Source: Pseudofabraea citricarpa (lineage: Eukaryota > Ascomycota > Leotiomycetes > Helotiales > Dermateaceae). Taken from it: DNA of 64,000 bases. How positions within the stretch are numbered: position 1 is the stretch's first letter; every line of letters starts with the position of its first letter. The stretch is from NCBI GenBank assembly GCA_029641185.1, contig JAPWGK010000001.1, positions 3,608,501 to 3,672,500 of the forward strand. The letters are read 5' to 3'. Position numbers and translations under genes: made by a program. Shown in pieces: positions 33,571 through 44,977 of this stretch. A model generated the notes under the pieces. It worked only from the letters and a program-made list of their open reading frames with translations, had not been told where the DNA came from and made no database searches.

Positions 33571-36422
33571 TTCAAACGGGGTGGTGATATTCTGTTGAAA
33601 AACAAGTGCTGTAGTGCGAGAAAGTATCTGTCTTTATACATAGAAATTAATCCTACAGCAGGGCACATAAGCATGAATAACAAGAGTAGAAGCACATGCT
33701 CTACTTCAACCCACCGGACCAGATCAATAACTTACGTGTATACTGCAAATATATGCACATCGGGCTCTGGGCTATCACATGCCTAGTGTTAAGTTAGGAG
33801 GCATTACCATCATGAGTCTTGTTTTAAGCGACACAGAATTCTAAGACTAAGTGGTTAATTGCCAAATCAATTCGTGCCTGTAAGTCTTCCCGGTGGGGTT
33901 TTCGTAAGTAATTAGATAGCAATATTAATAAAGTCCAGCCCACCGGAGATTCTCCTATATGGTGCTTCATCTTGGGTTGCAATTTCATATCACATAGACT
34001 CCGTAGATCATCGAATTCCCTTGCCCAAAAAGGTGAGCCTTTATACAACTGCCGAATTTTTGCCTACATTCTACTCATATGTCTCCTATGGTTTGTGGTG
34101 ATATGTCAAAGTAGCTCTGACAGCTTTGCCACTCTGCGTTCATTGTCCCTAGTTTATTGGTGCGCGTGGCGATGCCTGACCTGTCACTGACGATCATGCG
34201 CAACCAATTAGCACTTGTATGCAATATTTTGGTAACTAGATCTGCACTATGATTCTTTTGAGCACAGATTCGGGATGATTGTTTCCACTTTGTGCGCTCC
34301 AATCAGGCGAGGTTGAGGTTACTTCCTTAAATCGATTTTAAAATTGGAAGTAGATTTTTATTTCCGAAGTATCATGTTTGTATAAAGCTGGAAAATAACA
34401 AAAATTCAATTATCATGTATTAACTTCTTGGGCTGGATTATTCTTACCACTTCAATCATGGTACCGGCCCAATTCTCCCATGCGCAAAATGATATGCACA
34501 CTCAGACAAGGTAATTTGTTTAACATAGAGGCATATATCATTCTCTCAAATTTATTTATATTGTTCTTAAACTTCCTATTCTATCTTCACGAATGAACTT
34601 CGAACTCCATATTAGTACGTTAGCTCACGCCGGCAGTACAACTAATCCAATAATTAATTGAGATCGAAATGTTTTGACTCACAAGAAGATTTACCTGATT
34701 AGAAATGACTTTAGAACCACCATTGCAAGAAATATCAAACCCAGTGAATATTTACCGGCCGGTTTGAGGGAGTGAGTAGAATACAATTGTTTTTGAATAT
34801 TACTTCTTTAGGGAATACTTCTCATGTGCAAAAATGGGAGCTTTAAGCTCTCTTTCATAGGGTATAATTTCAATGCAAAGATATTTTAATCGCTTCTAGA
34901 CAGTAACAGCAAGCTGCAGAAAAGAAATCTAGCTGATATTACTTCAAGATTCAAGTATTTACGTTCCTCTCTGCTTGTATTTCAGGTTGCAGAGGGAAGC
35001 AGCTGCAATACTCATAATCTCCTCCTCCTTGGCTGTGATGGGTCACTATAATTAAGCCTAATCATCAACCGTGCGTGCCATGAGAACCAGGCTGCTACTA
35101 CATAAGTTCCCCACACAGCGATTCAGGAGACCCCCTCGGTAGATTTAGCCTTGGGCATAACAAGTCAGTGGCTCCAAGGAGTACATACTGCACTGTAATG
35201 CTAAACACATGCTGTACAATTTGCAGGGTGTAAGGCTGAGACAGGGTATATGTATGTATCATTAGTGGTACCGATAGCAATACTCTGAATCTGTCACATG
35301 GATCGGCAGAGAGTTCGTACATACGCTTGTGAAACTTACTCGCGCAGGCAATAAGAAAGAACGCAAAGTTCGGAATTTATGGTGAGTATAGATAAGCGAG
35401 CTAACGAACAAGCAAATGCTAGTTGTAGCAAATGCTAGGCTAGAACATTTTGGCTTGTGCTAGTGGTTGTGGGGAAACGTGCGTGAATCTTAGGTTGACG
35501 AGTTACTGTATTTGCTGTGTAATAGTAGTCGTGCAGCTAATATCGCATTCTTGTCCGAACGCCCGAACTGGTTAAGAGTTCATTATTGTCCGAAAGTCCG
35601 AAGCATTCCTTTCGTCCAGGCGGGCATATTTGAAGAACAGGTTCAGTGTTCAAGAAACCGCACAGGCTTTTCAGAATCACGGGAATTACGGGAACGTATG
35701 ACTTGGCGGCATTAACGTTTTAAAGCGTCTTTAAGTTTTCTAGCCTGGTATAAAGTTCTTGACAGTGTCCAAGCGTTATGTTTCTATGAAAGGATATTGT
35801 GTGCAACCACCGAGTCTGATAAGACAAATGAGCCATGCTATATTTGAATTCTGTTCTTAAAGATGAAATCGATTGTTTTTCCAAAATACTGAGATTAAAG
35901 AAGCTTCGCTACATTTAGAGAAACATTGAATCAATGGCTCAAAATTCCATTTGAATCCAGTCATCGAATCTTGATTCCCCAGAAGCACTTCCCAGATCAT
36001 TGTACGCCGTATTTCCCTGTACTGGTTTCATTGATTGACAGGGGCGAGCTTGAGCCTTACTCGTACGTCCCACCATAAGTCGTCATGCGACATAGAAAAT
36101 CGGGCACTGAAGAATCTGACTGGTTCTCGACATTTAGCGAGAGAGCATATGTCATTTACCTCGAGAAGTCCAAAAACCAAGGGTTGGATCAAGGGTCGGT
36201 TGCAAAGGCGAGTTTGCAGATCAGAGAAAGGCTTAATTGTTTAATCTGATAGAAAGATTTAAGTCTTAAGGTAGGACTCTTCTGCAAATTGAAATCAACG
36301 ATTTCCGCGAAATCGAGCATAACCCACGGCGCATGTTTTGTGCTTTTCTATATGCATCTGCCAAGGTTTATCTCAAGTTCTTGACCAGTTGCAACATCTG
36401 AAGTTTATCAAAAACACTCAAG
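33571..36422. other. 2.85-kb intergenic region
   Basis: Starts with the promoter of the minus-strand glycosidase-like gene. AT-rich around 34320-34960. No frame with coding character, no tRNA and no clear mobile element is seen; it is the longest gene-free stretch apart from the transposon. Confidence 0.45.
33631..33638 (-). promoter_or_regulatory. Candidate TATA box of the glycosidase-like gene
   Basis: TATAAAGA on the minus strand, 61-68 bp upstream of the ATG at 33570. Confidence 0.5.
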
Positions 36423-37971
36423 ATGCCTGAGAGCTTTGTGGGAGAGGCATGGTCAGCATGGGCAATTGCCGTTGTCATTATTTTCCTTCGATTTTACGCC
36501 AGGGTCACGATGTTAGGATGGCGAAAATTGGCTCTGGACGATGTATTCATGGCATGTGCGATGGTTAGTAAATATCTTTCAAACATTCTGTCTTTCAAAC
36601 CTGTACTGAACTTTACAGTTAGTCTATACAGCAGAAACAACCGCGGCTTATTTTGTTGCTGCCATATGGCTCGGCCTGGCCAATAGTGGCATGACGGAGG
36701 TGCAGCGCACATCACTTAGTCCTGGTTCTCAAGAATGGAGATTCAGAGTCAATGGATCAAAGACACACATTGTCGGCTGGTTCACTTACACCACACTTGT
36801 CTGGTTGCTAAAAGGTTGTTGGATTGTTTATTACTCTCGTTTAACGTCAGTTTCATCACCTTGTATCACTTATATTACTGTTGCTCGTTAACTAACATCA
36901 GCTATCATAATATAGGGCAGGCTTACCCAGGTTACAAATGCAAGTCAAATTCGGCTACGTATTTATAGGTACAACATATGCTGCAGCAATCTTGCTCATT
37001 GTCTTTAAGTGCTTTCCTTTAAGCAGGCAGTGGCAAATATTCCCAGACCCTGGAAGTAAGTCGAGTATAAGACACTGCTCCTGCCCATCTATTTACAAGT
37101 CACTTAGATAACTGCCAGCCAGGGTTTTCAAAACTGCAAGTATCTTTTGTTATGGCCCTAAACACAGCTACAGACTTATACCTCATGGCTATTCCTCTAC
37201 CTGTAAGCACTTAGATGACATCTAATCACATAATTAAAATGACTAAGGCGCCCCAAGATGATTTATACTTCTAGCCTACCACCACGAAAGAAAATCTATC
37301 TATTCATTCTTTTCAGCGCTGGTTTTCTTGTCATAACTTTTGCTATTCTTCGCTGCGTTTCTCTCCTGACCGTAAGATTCCCTCCAGATAGCTCCAATTG
37401 GGCCACAATCACGTTTGTGTCAGGAGGACTGATTCTTCTACACCAGGTCGGAGAAACCAATCCTGAGGTTAATGGTTTATGGTCCGTCCGTGAATCCTTT
37501 GTCGCAGTACTAGTCAGCAACTTTCCAATGGTCTGCCCACTCTTTTTGAAGTGGTGGCGAAAGGTGAATGGCCAATCCACCAAGGGCAGCGTTACAAATC
37601 CATCATACCGTCTTGATGACACTCCGCCAAACAAATTGCGTTCTAAGAAAAGGGGCATGTACCCGACCTTCTATGCGAATGACACAGCAATTGAATCACA
37701 GGAGGCAATCATCACTCAAATAAATGCGGCGGGATCAATTCAAAGAGTGACAGACAGCAATGACGATATTAATGCCATTGATCTTGTCAACAAGGGTGTT
37801 GTAAAGACAACAGTGCAGGCCCAGAACACTCGACACAATAGAAACTTCAGTCTCAAAAATACAGGCACGCAAGGTAGCCTACAAACCCAGACGAGCCCGG
37901 GACCAAACCATATCATGGTTGTACAGGAGTACTCAATACGGAAGGAGACGGATCAAACACTGGGAGCATAG
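36423..37971 (+). CDS. Fungal rhodopsin-domain (SAT4-type) membrane protein
   Basis: Five exons (36423-36563, 36619-36845, 36916-37055, 37108-37202, 37258-37971) give 438 aa; the phases agree at each junction. Seven hydrophobic helices are predicted: WSAWAIAVVIIFLRFYARV, DDVFMACAM joined to LVYTAE, AAYFVAAIWLGLA, a helix around WFTYTTLVWLLKGCWIVYYSRLT, VFIGTTYAAAILLIVFKCFP, VMALNTATDLYLMAIPLPMIY and KKIYLFILFSAGFLVITFAILR, with a Trp/Glu block (GLWSVRESFVAVLVSNFPMV) in the last. The pattern LFRFYAR...LDD...CFPL..QW...C matches the fungal rhodopsin-like domain also present in Pth11-type receptors; no CFEM domain is present. The C-terminal 110 residues are hydrophilic. Such proteins are thought to be sensors at the plasma membrane; the ligand is unknown. 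Confidence 0.85.
36564..36618 (+). other. Rhodopsin-domain gene intron 1
   Basis: GTTAGT donor and TTTACAG acceptor; phase 0, 55 nt. Confidence 0.85.
36846..36915 (+). other. Rhodopsin-domain gene intron 2
   Basis: GTCAGT donor, ACTAAC branch site, ATATAG acceptor; phase 2, 70 nt. The join gives RLTAGLPRLQMQ. Confidence 0.85.
37056..37107 (+). other. Rhodopsin-domain gene intron 3
   Basis: GTAAGT donor and CACTTAG acceptor; phase 1, 52 nt. It produces the conserved Cys-containing NNCQPGFSK block. Confidence 0.87.
37203..37257 (+). other. Rhodopsin-domain gene intron 4
   Basis: GTAAGC donor and a CAAG acceptor, less usual than YAG but the only one nearby in phase; 55 nt, phase 0. It joins AIPLP to MIYTS. 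Confidence 0.75.
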
Positions 37972-38454
37972 AGGTTTATTGGCCTCTTGACTAGGCATTG
38001 TAAGTAATAGTCCAGTTTATTGCGCTGGCATGGGTTAACAAGCTATCAGGCTATATATAATCACTTGTCAAATTACCAAATTCTACGAGTTCATGAATGC
38101 AAGTCTTCGATTCATCTTGAAAGATCGAATTCGTCGCTCGCATCGAGAGGAACAAGACCACCATAATAAGCCTTCAAGGCTCTAGAAAGTCTCCCTAGAG
38201 CATTGGCGATTAAATATTCAAGAGAGTAATATTGTAGTCGATGGGTTTTCTGATCAGGACGCCCTGGAAACTTTATATGAATAGAGAAGGGATATAACAA
38301 CATATCTCTGGCTAACTAAGTACATTTGTTCTTAATATCATTTTTGGATATATAATCTTTTGGAAATATGCTTATCATGAACATAGAAGAATGTTGAGAC
38401 TCATTCTGTTTGCTGTGACGTTGCCATGTAAATAAATTACAACTACCATATCCA
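37972..38454. other. Convergent intergenic region
   Basis: AT-rich 3' ends of two convergent genes. Nothing further is seen. Confidence 0.4.
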
Positions 38455-39372
38455 TCAAACATTTGGTTGGTCTATTCTATAAATAATCTTCGCAGTGTTA
38501 AAGTAAGCTTCATACTCCACTTCATCCGGAGTCGTGTCGTAGTGATAATGACCACCTTCCCCATGATCAGAGAAGCAATGAGTGTGCTCCATACGTAAAT
38601 CAAGGCCTGGATCATGAGAATGGAAAACAGTGAGACAGACCAAAGGAGCCGACATCTCGTAAAACCGGAGCCATTCATGGCCCTGGCTCATCTCTAACGG
38701 CGTAGTGCTAAAATCCGGCATGACATGTAACGATGCCTTTCCTCTTTTGATAACAAATGCTCCCCCAATACTGATCGGCTGATCACCATATTTGGCTTTC
38801 AGTGCCTCTTGTATAGTAGCTAGAAAGTTCAGCTTTCCTGTCCGCCCTCTAGCCACGATCTTGATGACATCTCCTGTCTTCCCATCGCTTCCAAATATAT
38901 TTGCCATTAAAGCACAGTCAGTCGAGTTAGACGGAACGCCTGCACTGAAACACTTCCCTTCTTCGTCCACTTTAGCAAAATGCGTTAAGTTGGTTACCTT
39001 TCCTCCTTCGATTTTCAAGTTAGGCATGAGCTCGGAATTAACGCCCACGACATGGAAAGGTCCAGCACCAGCACCGAGCACGAACCCCTCGCCGTGCATG
39101 TCCATCAGATCCATCATTTCCGGCAGAGAGTATTTTCGATCAAATTTAGGTGTAGGGTGAAGGTAGGGAGGTCCACCAATATCAGCAATCCGTTCATTGC
39201 CTGATATTCCTTCGGATGCAAGATTGAATGGTGCCTTTCGAAGATCCGGGCATACTGTGACTTCTGTAATCACGTGCTTGAAATTCTGATTTAATCCATT
39301 TTCAATGATGGGAACTAGCTCGTCCAGTCTTGGAGGCTGGAGAGAATATTTCTTGACCGGCCAATGACCCAT
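38455..39372 (-). CDS. C11orf54-type zinc ester hydrolase (DUF1907)
   Basis: Single exon of 305 aa from the ATG at 39372; the human homologue is 315 aa, so the gene is complete. Recognisable blocks are VCPDLRKAPFNLASEGISGNERIADIGGPPYL near the N-terminus, HGEGFVLGAGAGPFHVVGVNSELMPN, and the C-terminal metal site HTHCFSDHGEGGHYHYD followed by VEYEAYFNTAKIIYRID. In the human protein the His cluster holds a zinc ion and the protein hydrolyses model esters; the physiological substrate is not settled. No targeting signal is visible. It lies just downstream, on the same strand, of the disrupted copper amine oxidase; no functional link is proven. Confidence 0.92.
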   Translation of the reverse strand: MGHWPVKKYSLQPPRLDELVPIIENGLNQNFKHVITEVTVCPDLRKAPFNLASEGISGNERIADIGGPPYLHPTPKFDRKYSLPEMMDLMDMHGEGFVLGAGAGPFHVVGVNSELMPNLKIEGGKVTNLTHFAKVDEEGKCFSAGVPSNSTDCALMANIFGSDGKTGDVIKIVARGRTGKLNFLATIQEALKAKYGDQPISIGGAFVIKRGKASLHVMPDFSTTPLEMSQGHEWLRFYEMSAPLVCLTVFHSHDPGLDLRMEHTHCFSDHGEGGHYHYDTTPDEVEYEAYFNTAKIIYRIDQPNV

Positions 39373-39908
39373 TTTGTTGATGGGATGCTGCTATTATACT
39401 TGGCTAAGTCATTATTAGCCTCTGTAAATCGGTGATATCTTGACTGTTGAAATTACATATTTGAAATTGAATGTTGAGCAAGTTTGATTGTACTCTTGAT
39501 ATTTATCAATACTTCTCGGTCTTGAAAGGTTAGCAAGGGAGGGAATTGCTATTAAATACGAGTAGTGGTCAAGCAAAGATTACCAAAGCGGGGGTGGGTT
39601 GCGTCAACCAGAGCCGAGATCATGTGATTTGACTTATCTTCTGGTCATTTTGATCTCATTTTGAATTGTGATTAATGCATAAGATAGCTAGAACTATCCT
39701 ATAAACTGATATTGCCTCTGAAAGTTTTAAAGTTCTGTCTAGAAATTGAATAAATGTACGCTCCAACGACCGAAGAATATCTAGTCTTCGAGCGCCTTGC
39801 TTTTTCTCATGGAGAATCAAAATTTATTCACTGAATAGGTTATGAAAGAAGATTTGGATTCGAATAACTACGCTAAAATTTTGACTAAATTCCCATATTT
39901 ATGAACGA
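39373..39908. other. Intergenic region
   Basis: Promoter side of the ester hydrolase gene and 3' side of the amine oxidase fragment. AT-rich in 39640-39900. No gene is seen. Confidence 0.4.
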
Positions 39909-41312
39909 CTATAATTTTGCTCCTTCCATCTTTTGTACAAGTTTACTTTCTCCGGGCTCATTGACATTGCTAGCAGGAACCCACAAAGCCGGATTCTTCT
40001 CGAAGAAATTACTCGCCCTCAGCATGATACTGAGAGGTTCCGCGGGCATGATAGGGAAATCTTCTGCTCTTGGGAAATGTGTGAGCCCAAACTGCAAGTA
40101 ACAGACCAAATCAGTATTCTCAATATTCTCTCCGCACGCTGCCCGATCAACAATGTTGCCATTATGCGGATGATCTCCCTCTCCAGTAGACTGGCACACA
40201 TAATCACCAGCGGGGAATAATTCGTAATCACGGTAGGGAACAACCCATAATGTTTTGCGCGCAAAACCGGCGCGATTCCAAACCACGCTTCCTGGCTTAG
40301 CGAGCAACGGAGTACTTTCTCGGCTGACTATTTTGTATGCCACAGGCTTCTTCGCTACTGGATGGAGGATGTTGGTATTGGCGATATCCCAAGTTCGGCT
40401 TGTCTCATGGCAGTAATCTGCTGCGCCATCAAAGCTCGTCCGAAGAGGTGTTTTTTGGCAGTAGAAACCATTGCCGTAGAAATTCTCTGGTGAACCCACA
40501 TCTGCAGCACTTGGAAGCGCGTCGCATTGAAAGACCGTGTTGTTTGGACCATCAATCTCTGGATCGATCCTTAAGGAGAAGATATGTTGATGATTATGTG
40601 CTGTGACTCGCCTGGCAACTTCAGTGCCATATGGAGCGGCTTCCTCGCTTGGATGCAGACAATATGTGTTGAGCATGCCCGTGAGTTTGACCTCGAATTG
40701 ATATGTGCCGTCGAGATGGAAGATGTGATAGAGAGCATATTCGTAGTTCGCCGCAGTGAGGATCTGTGAGATTATGAGCTTCCGATCTCTTGCCGATACA
40801 ACTTTTCCGTCGCGGAAGTCGGTATGCTTGAATAGTAGGCCATTATCTTCTTCATGAATGCAAATGGCATTTTTAATGACGGCTGCTTCACCTTGGGCCA
40901 TTGATACAACACCGTCTAGATATTGAATCGTTCCCTTGCAGTCACATCCGAGTTTAAGAGAGTTGGTCATGAACCCGGTGCCATACTCTCCAACATCAAA
41001 AGCATGCTTTTTGTGATGAGGAGCACCAGGCTCTCCATACGGAACCACCATCTCTACCACACTGATTCTGTTAAAAAGTCTTCGTTTGCGCTTCTCGTAC
41101 ATATCATCCACACAAATATCTGAGAGAACAATGCCTTCGTGATAGTTGAAGCCAATGTGCATGCTGAATCCACACCAAGAGATGACGTTGCCGTTCATTG
41201 TAAACGAAACACCTTTGGGTTGTGTAATCTCAACTGGTTTCAGCAATTGATGGTTGTATTGATCCCTAATAAACTTGGGGAGGTAGTTGTGTTTGTTAAT
41301 AGACTTTGGCAT
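39909..41312 (-). pseudogene. Copper amine oxidase, catalytic 3' part split off by a transposon
   Basis: An open frame of 467 codons covers the whole catalytic domain of a copper/topaquinone amine oxidase. Visible landmarks are the catalytic-base Asp (AFDVGEYGTG, residue 106), the topaquinone Tyr in NYEY (residue 190), the copper-binding HxH in NHQHIF (241 and 243) and the third His in LTHFPRAEDFPIMP. The C-terminus is Ala-Lys-Leu, a type 1 peroxisomal signal. Members deaminate primary amines to aldehyde, ammonia and hydrogen peroxide. The N2/N3 domains are missing and lie 6.8 kb away at 48083-48896. The first four codons (ATG, Pro, Lys, Ser) come from the transposon's inverted repeat, and the target duplication follows in frame. 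Without its own promoter and N-terminal domains this part is probably not functional. No internal stop is seen. Confidence 0.9.
41292..41299. repeat. 8-bp target-site duplication, left copy
   Basis: TTTGTTAA immediately outside the left end of the element. Identical to the copy at 48075-48082. Confidence 0.93.
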
Positions 41313-41322
41313 AGGTACCTAT
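41300..41322 (+). repeat. Terminal inverted repeat, left
   Basis: 23 bp, complementary to 48052-48074 with one C/T difference at its eighth base. It contains CAT at 41310-41312, read on the minus strand as the ATG of the amine oxidase fragment. Confidence 0.93.
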
Positions 41323-41584
41323 AGGTCGGGTTTTATTATTTTAAAATAACCTGCGGGTACCTATAGGGTGGGTTATAATTTTTAGGAAAAACCTGACCTA
41401 TAGGGCGGGTACTTATAGGTACCCGTAGTATTATACTAATTAGTATAGTAATTACTTAAAGATATAACTTAGATATAAAGAAGAAAGTAGTTTATTCCTA
41501 GTATATTTTATTAGTTTAACTAGGCTAAAGTATAGTTACTACTTCTAAGTAACCTAATTTTCTCTATTATTAACTTATAGCCTC

Positions 41585-41710
41585 TTATTCTCCTTATTCT
41601 TATTGTTCTTATTATTCTTCTTATTCTTCTTATTCCTATTATTCTTATTATTCTTATTATTCCTATCGTTCTTATCGTTCTTATTATTCTTCTTATTCTT
41701 ATTATTATTA
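41585..41710. repeat. TTATTC-type low-complexity tract
   Basis: About 125 bp of imperfect TTATTC/TTCTTA repeats near the left end of the element. On the minus strand it would read as an Asn/Lys run. Confidence 0.8.
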
Positions 41711-44700
41711 TAATAATTAGGATCTTAATTACTAGGGTTAGATAGATTACTATTATAATTAGAATAAGATTCTTAATAACTTTACTTAGAGTAATAACTT
41801 AGAGATTAAACTAGAGATAAAGTTAGAGAATATAAGTTATTACTAGGCGGATTATTATTTAGAAATAATAGCCTAGAAATAATACTTAGTTATTTAATTA
41901 TTATAAGATTAATATAAAAATAACCTATAAAAAAGAAGGATTATAAGGGTATTTATCTAGTAAACGTATTCTTAGCTTAATAAAAGGGTTAGACTAGGTA
42001 TAAGTAGTATTATAATAAGCAAGTTATCTAATAGATAGTATAGCTTATTATTAAGTATTATTTTTACTAGTAATAAGGGTATAACTAGAATTATAATAAG
42101 ATTTAGGTATATAACTAAAAAGAGATTAGCTAAGATTATTATAAGATTAATATTAACTTACGCCTTAATATTATTTTTACTAGGACTAAAGAAGCTAGTT
42201 ATATTCTTATAAAGTTAATATAATATCTTTATATCTTTTTATATAATTATAATACGTTTAATATAAATTATAAGAAGATTAATATCTAAGAATAAGTTAA
42301 TAATTAATTACTATAAAGATTAGTAAATAGAAAAGCTTACTTTTAAATTTTATAATAAGTATAAATTTAGTAATCTCTTATATTACCTTAAGCGTAATAT
42401 ATTATATATAATAACTAGGATAAATATCTTTTATAATTTCTCTAATAACTCTCTAAAATAAAAGTTAAGAGAAGAGAAGATTATATAATTTTTAATACTA
42501 ATAAATATTATAAAAAGTAATAGTTATAATTATATTAGTAAAAATAATAATTAAAATAATAATTAACTTACTTCTAGACTTCTAATAATAAGGCTTTTTA
42601 ATCTTTAGGGTTATAAGGATTATTTTACTACCTAAAATAGTTTTATAAGATACTTTAGTAGCTATATATTTTTTATATATAATAGCTTTTATAGCTTTTA
42701 ATATCTTTAGTTTATAATATATTATAATACTAGGAAGGATTAATATAATAATTAGTATATTATTAATTAGGAAGTAATATATTATAATAATATAAAAAGA
42801 AGTTTATAGTTATTAAGAGGTTATATAATTAAGATAATATTATTAGTAATAATAGTAGAAAAAGTAAAAAAAAACGTATTAAAATTACAGATAATAATAA
42901 TTATCTAATTAGCTTATATAAATTATATATTTTACTTTTTACTTATAATAACCTTAATATTTAAACCTTAATCTTATAATTATTATAGCTTTATATTATA
43001 ATTTAGTAATTACGCTTATTAATATCTTATTTTAATACCTACTTTATACTAATTATTATATTAATTAATATTAGTAATAATATCTTCTAATCTTATATCT
43101 TAATAATATAGCCTAAAGTATAAGATATTAATAAAGCTTAGTAATAATTTTTATATAGTAAAAGCTTATATATAAAATACTAGTCTTACTAGCTATAAAG
43201 TAATAATTAATAAGATAAAAAAAGTAGATATAATTACTAAGATATATACTAGAAAGAAGCTTAAGTTAACTCCTAGTTTTTAAGCTATTTTAGATATAAG
43301 AAAGAAAGCTCTTTTAGACTAATATAATTAGGATATCTAAAATAATTAATAAGTTTATAATAATTATTATAATAATTAATACTAATATAAATAAGGATTT
43401 ATAAAAGTAAGTATATATTATTATTAATCTAAGATCTAGTTAAATTTATTTATAATAATATAAATATAATTATTTTAAACCTAAGGGCTAGTAAAGATTA
43501 GGAGAGTAATACTAGTAATAATAATAAAAAGGATTATATTTATTAAGTAGATAAAGCAAATAACTTTATTATACTAAAGGATAAAGGAAAATTAGATAAA
43601 GATATTTTATTAAAAAAAGATAACTTAGTAATTTTATTTCCTAACTCTAAAATTATATTATATTAATCTTTATACTAGTTATTCGCTTATTAAGTAGTCT
43701 ACTTATAATAACTTTACTAGGATAAAGTATATAAAAGCTTTTCCTAAAAATATAAGAGTTTATTACTATAAAGTTATTATATTCTTAATTTATCTAAAAT
43801 TTAGGTTTTATATAAATCGGTTATATAAAAAAGATACCTTAGAACTAGTAAAATAATAGCTTATAAATAAAGATTTTTTATCTTTTATAATTAAATCTAA
43901 AAATACTTTAAGATTTATTAGTATCTAGATAAGTATATAACTCTCTTATAATAATCTTTATAATAATTACTAATTTATTTAAGATTAATATATATAACTT
44001 CTTAGTAGAAAGCTTTTTTATAAGTAATAAAAAGGCGATTATAATAAATCTCTTATCTTAGATACTTAAAGTAATTAAGAATAATAAAAATCTAAACTAG
44101 TTATAATTACTAGGTTCTACTTTTATATAATTAGACGATTTAGTATAAGATATAATAATTCTAAAGGACGATAAAGGATTTTAATAAGCTTTTATAATAA
44201 TATAATATAAAATTCCTTAGTTCTTAATTCTTCTACTTTTTAAATTAATTAAAGAAAAAACAGATTCTTTATACCTTAGATTATTAGTTAAAAGATAATA
44301 AACTTTATAATAATAAAAAACCCTAATTTATAACAAATTATTATAAGATTAATATAATAAATAATATATTTTATACGATTATAAAAGTTATCTTTCTTTA
44401 AAATTAAATAAATACTAATAAATTTATAACTTTAATAATAAATTTTCTTAATAAGTATAATTATATAACTAAAAAGCTAGAAATTATCTTATTTTATTTT
44501 ATAATCTATAAAATAATTCTAAGTTAAGGTTAGTTAGTTATTTAAATAATTATATTTTTTATTATTAAGAAATATTACTTAGTAATTATAATATTTCTAA
44601 TACTTAATTTAAATTTATAAGAATAAATTTCTACTTAAACTTTAATTAAAGTTTTAAGTATAAGCTAGAACGTTTTACTAATAAGTAATATAATTATTTC

Positions 44701-44882
44701 TTATATTTTTACTTACTTAGTTATAAACGAATTCTTATTTTTTATATTTATTATTTTATAATCTTATAATTATTTATTTTTATCTAAATTTTATTCTAAG
44801 TAGAAATAATAAGAGATAAGATATTTAAGTAGCTAATATTAGTTATAAGAATTTTAAGAAATTCTTTTATTAGTTATTATTA

Positions 44883-44977
44883 TTACTTTTATCTTAAATT
44901 ATTACTTTTATCTTAAATTATTACTTTTATCTTAAATTATTACTTTTATCTTAAATTATTACTTTTATCTTAAATTA
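44883..44977. repeat. 19-bp tandem repeat, five identical copies
   Basis: Five perfect head-to-tail copies of TTACTTTTATCTTAAATTA starting at 44883, 44902, 44921, 44940 and 44959, in the middle of the degraded element. The unit contains no CpA or TpG. Confidence 0.95.
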
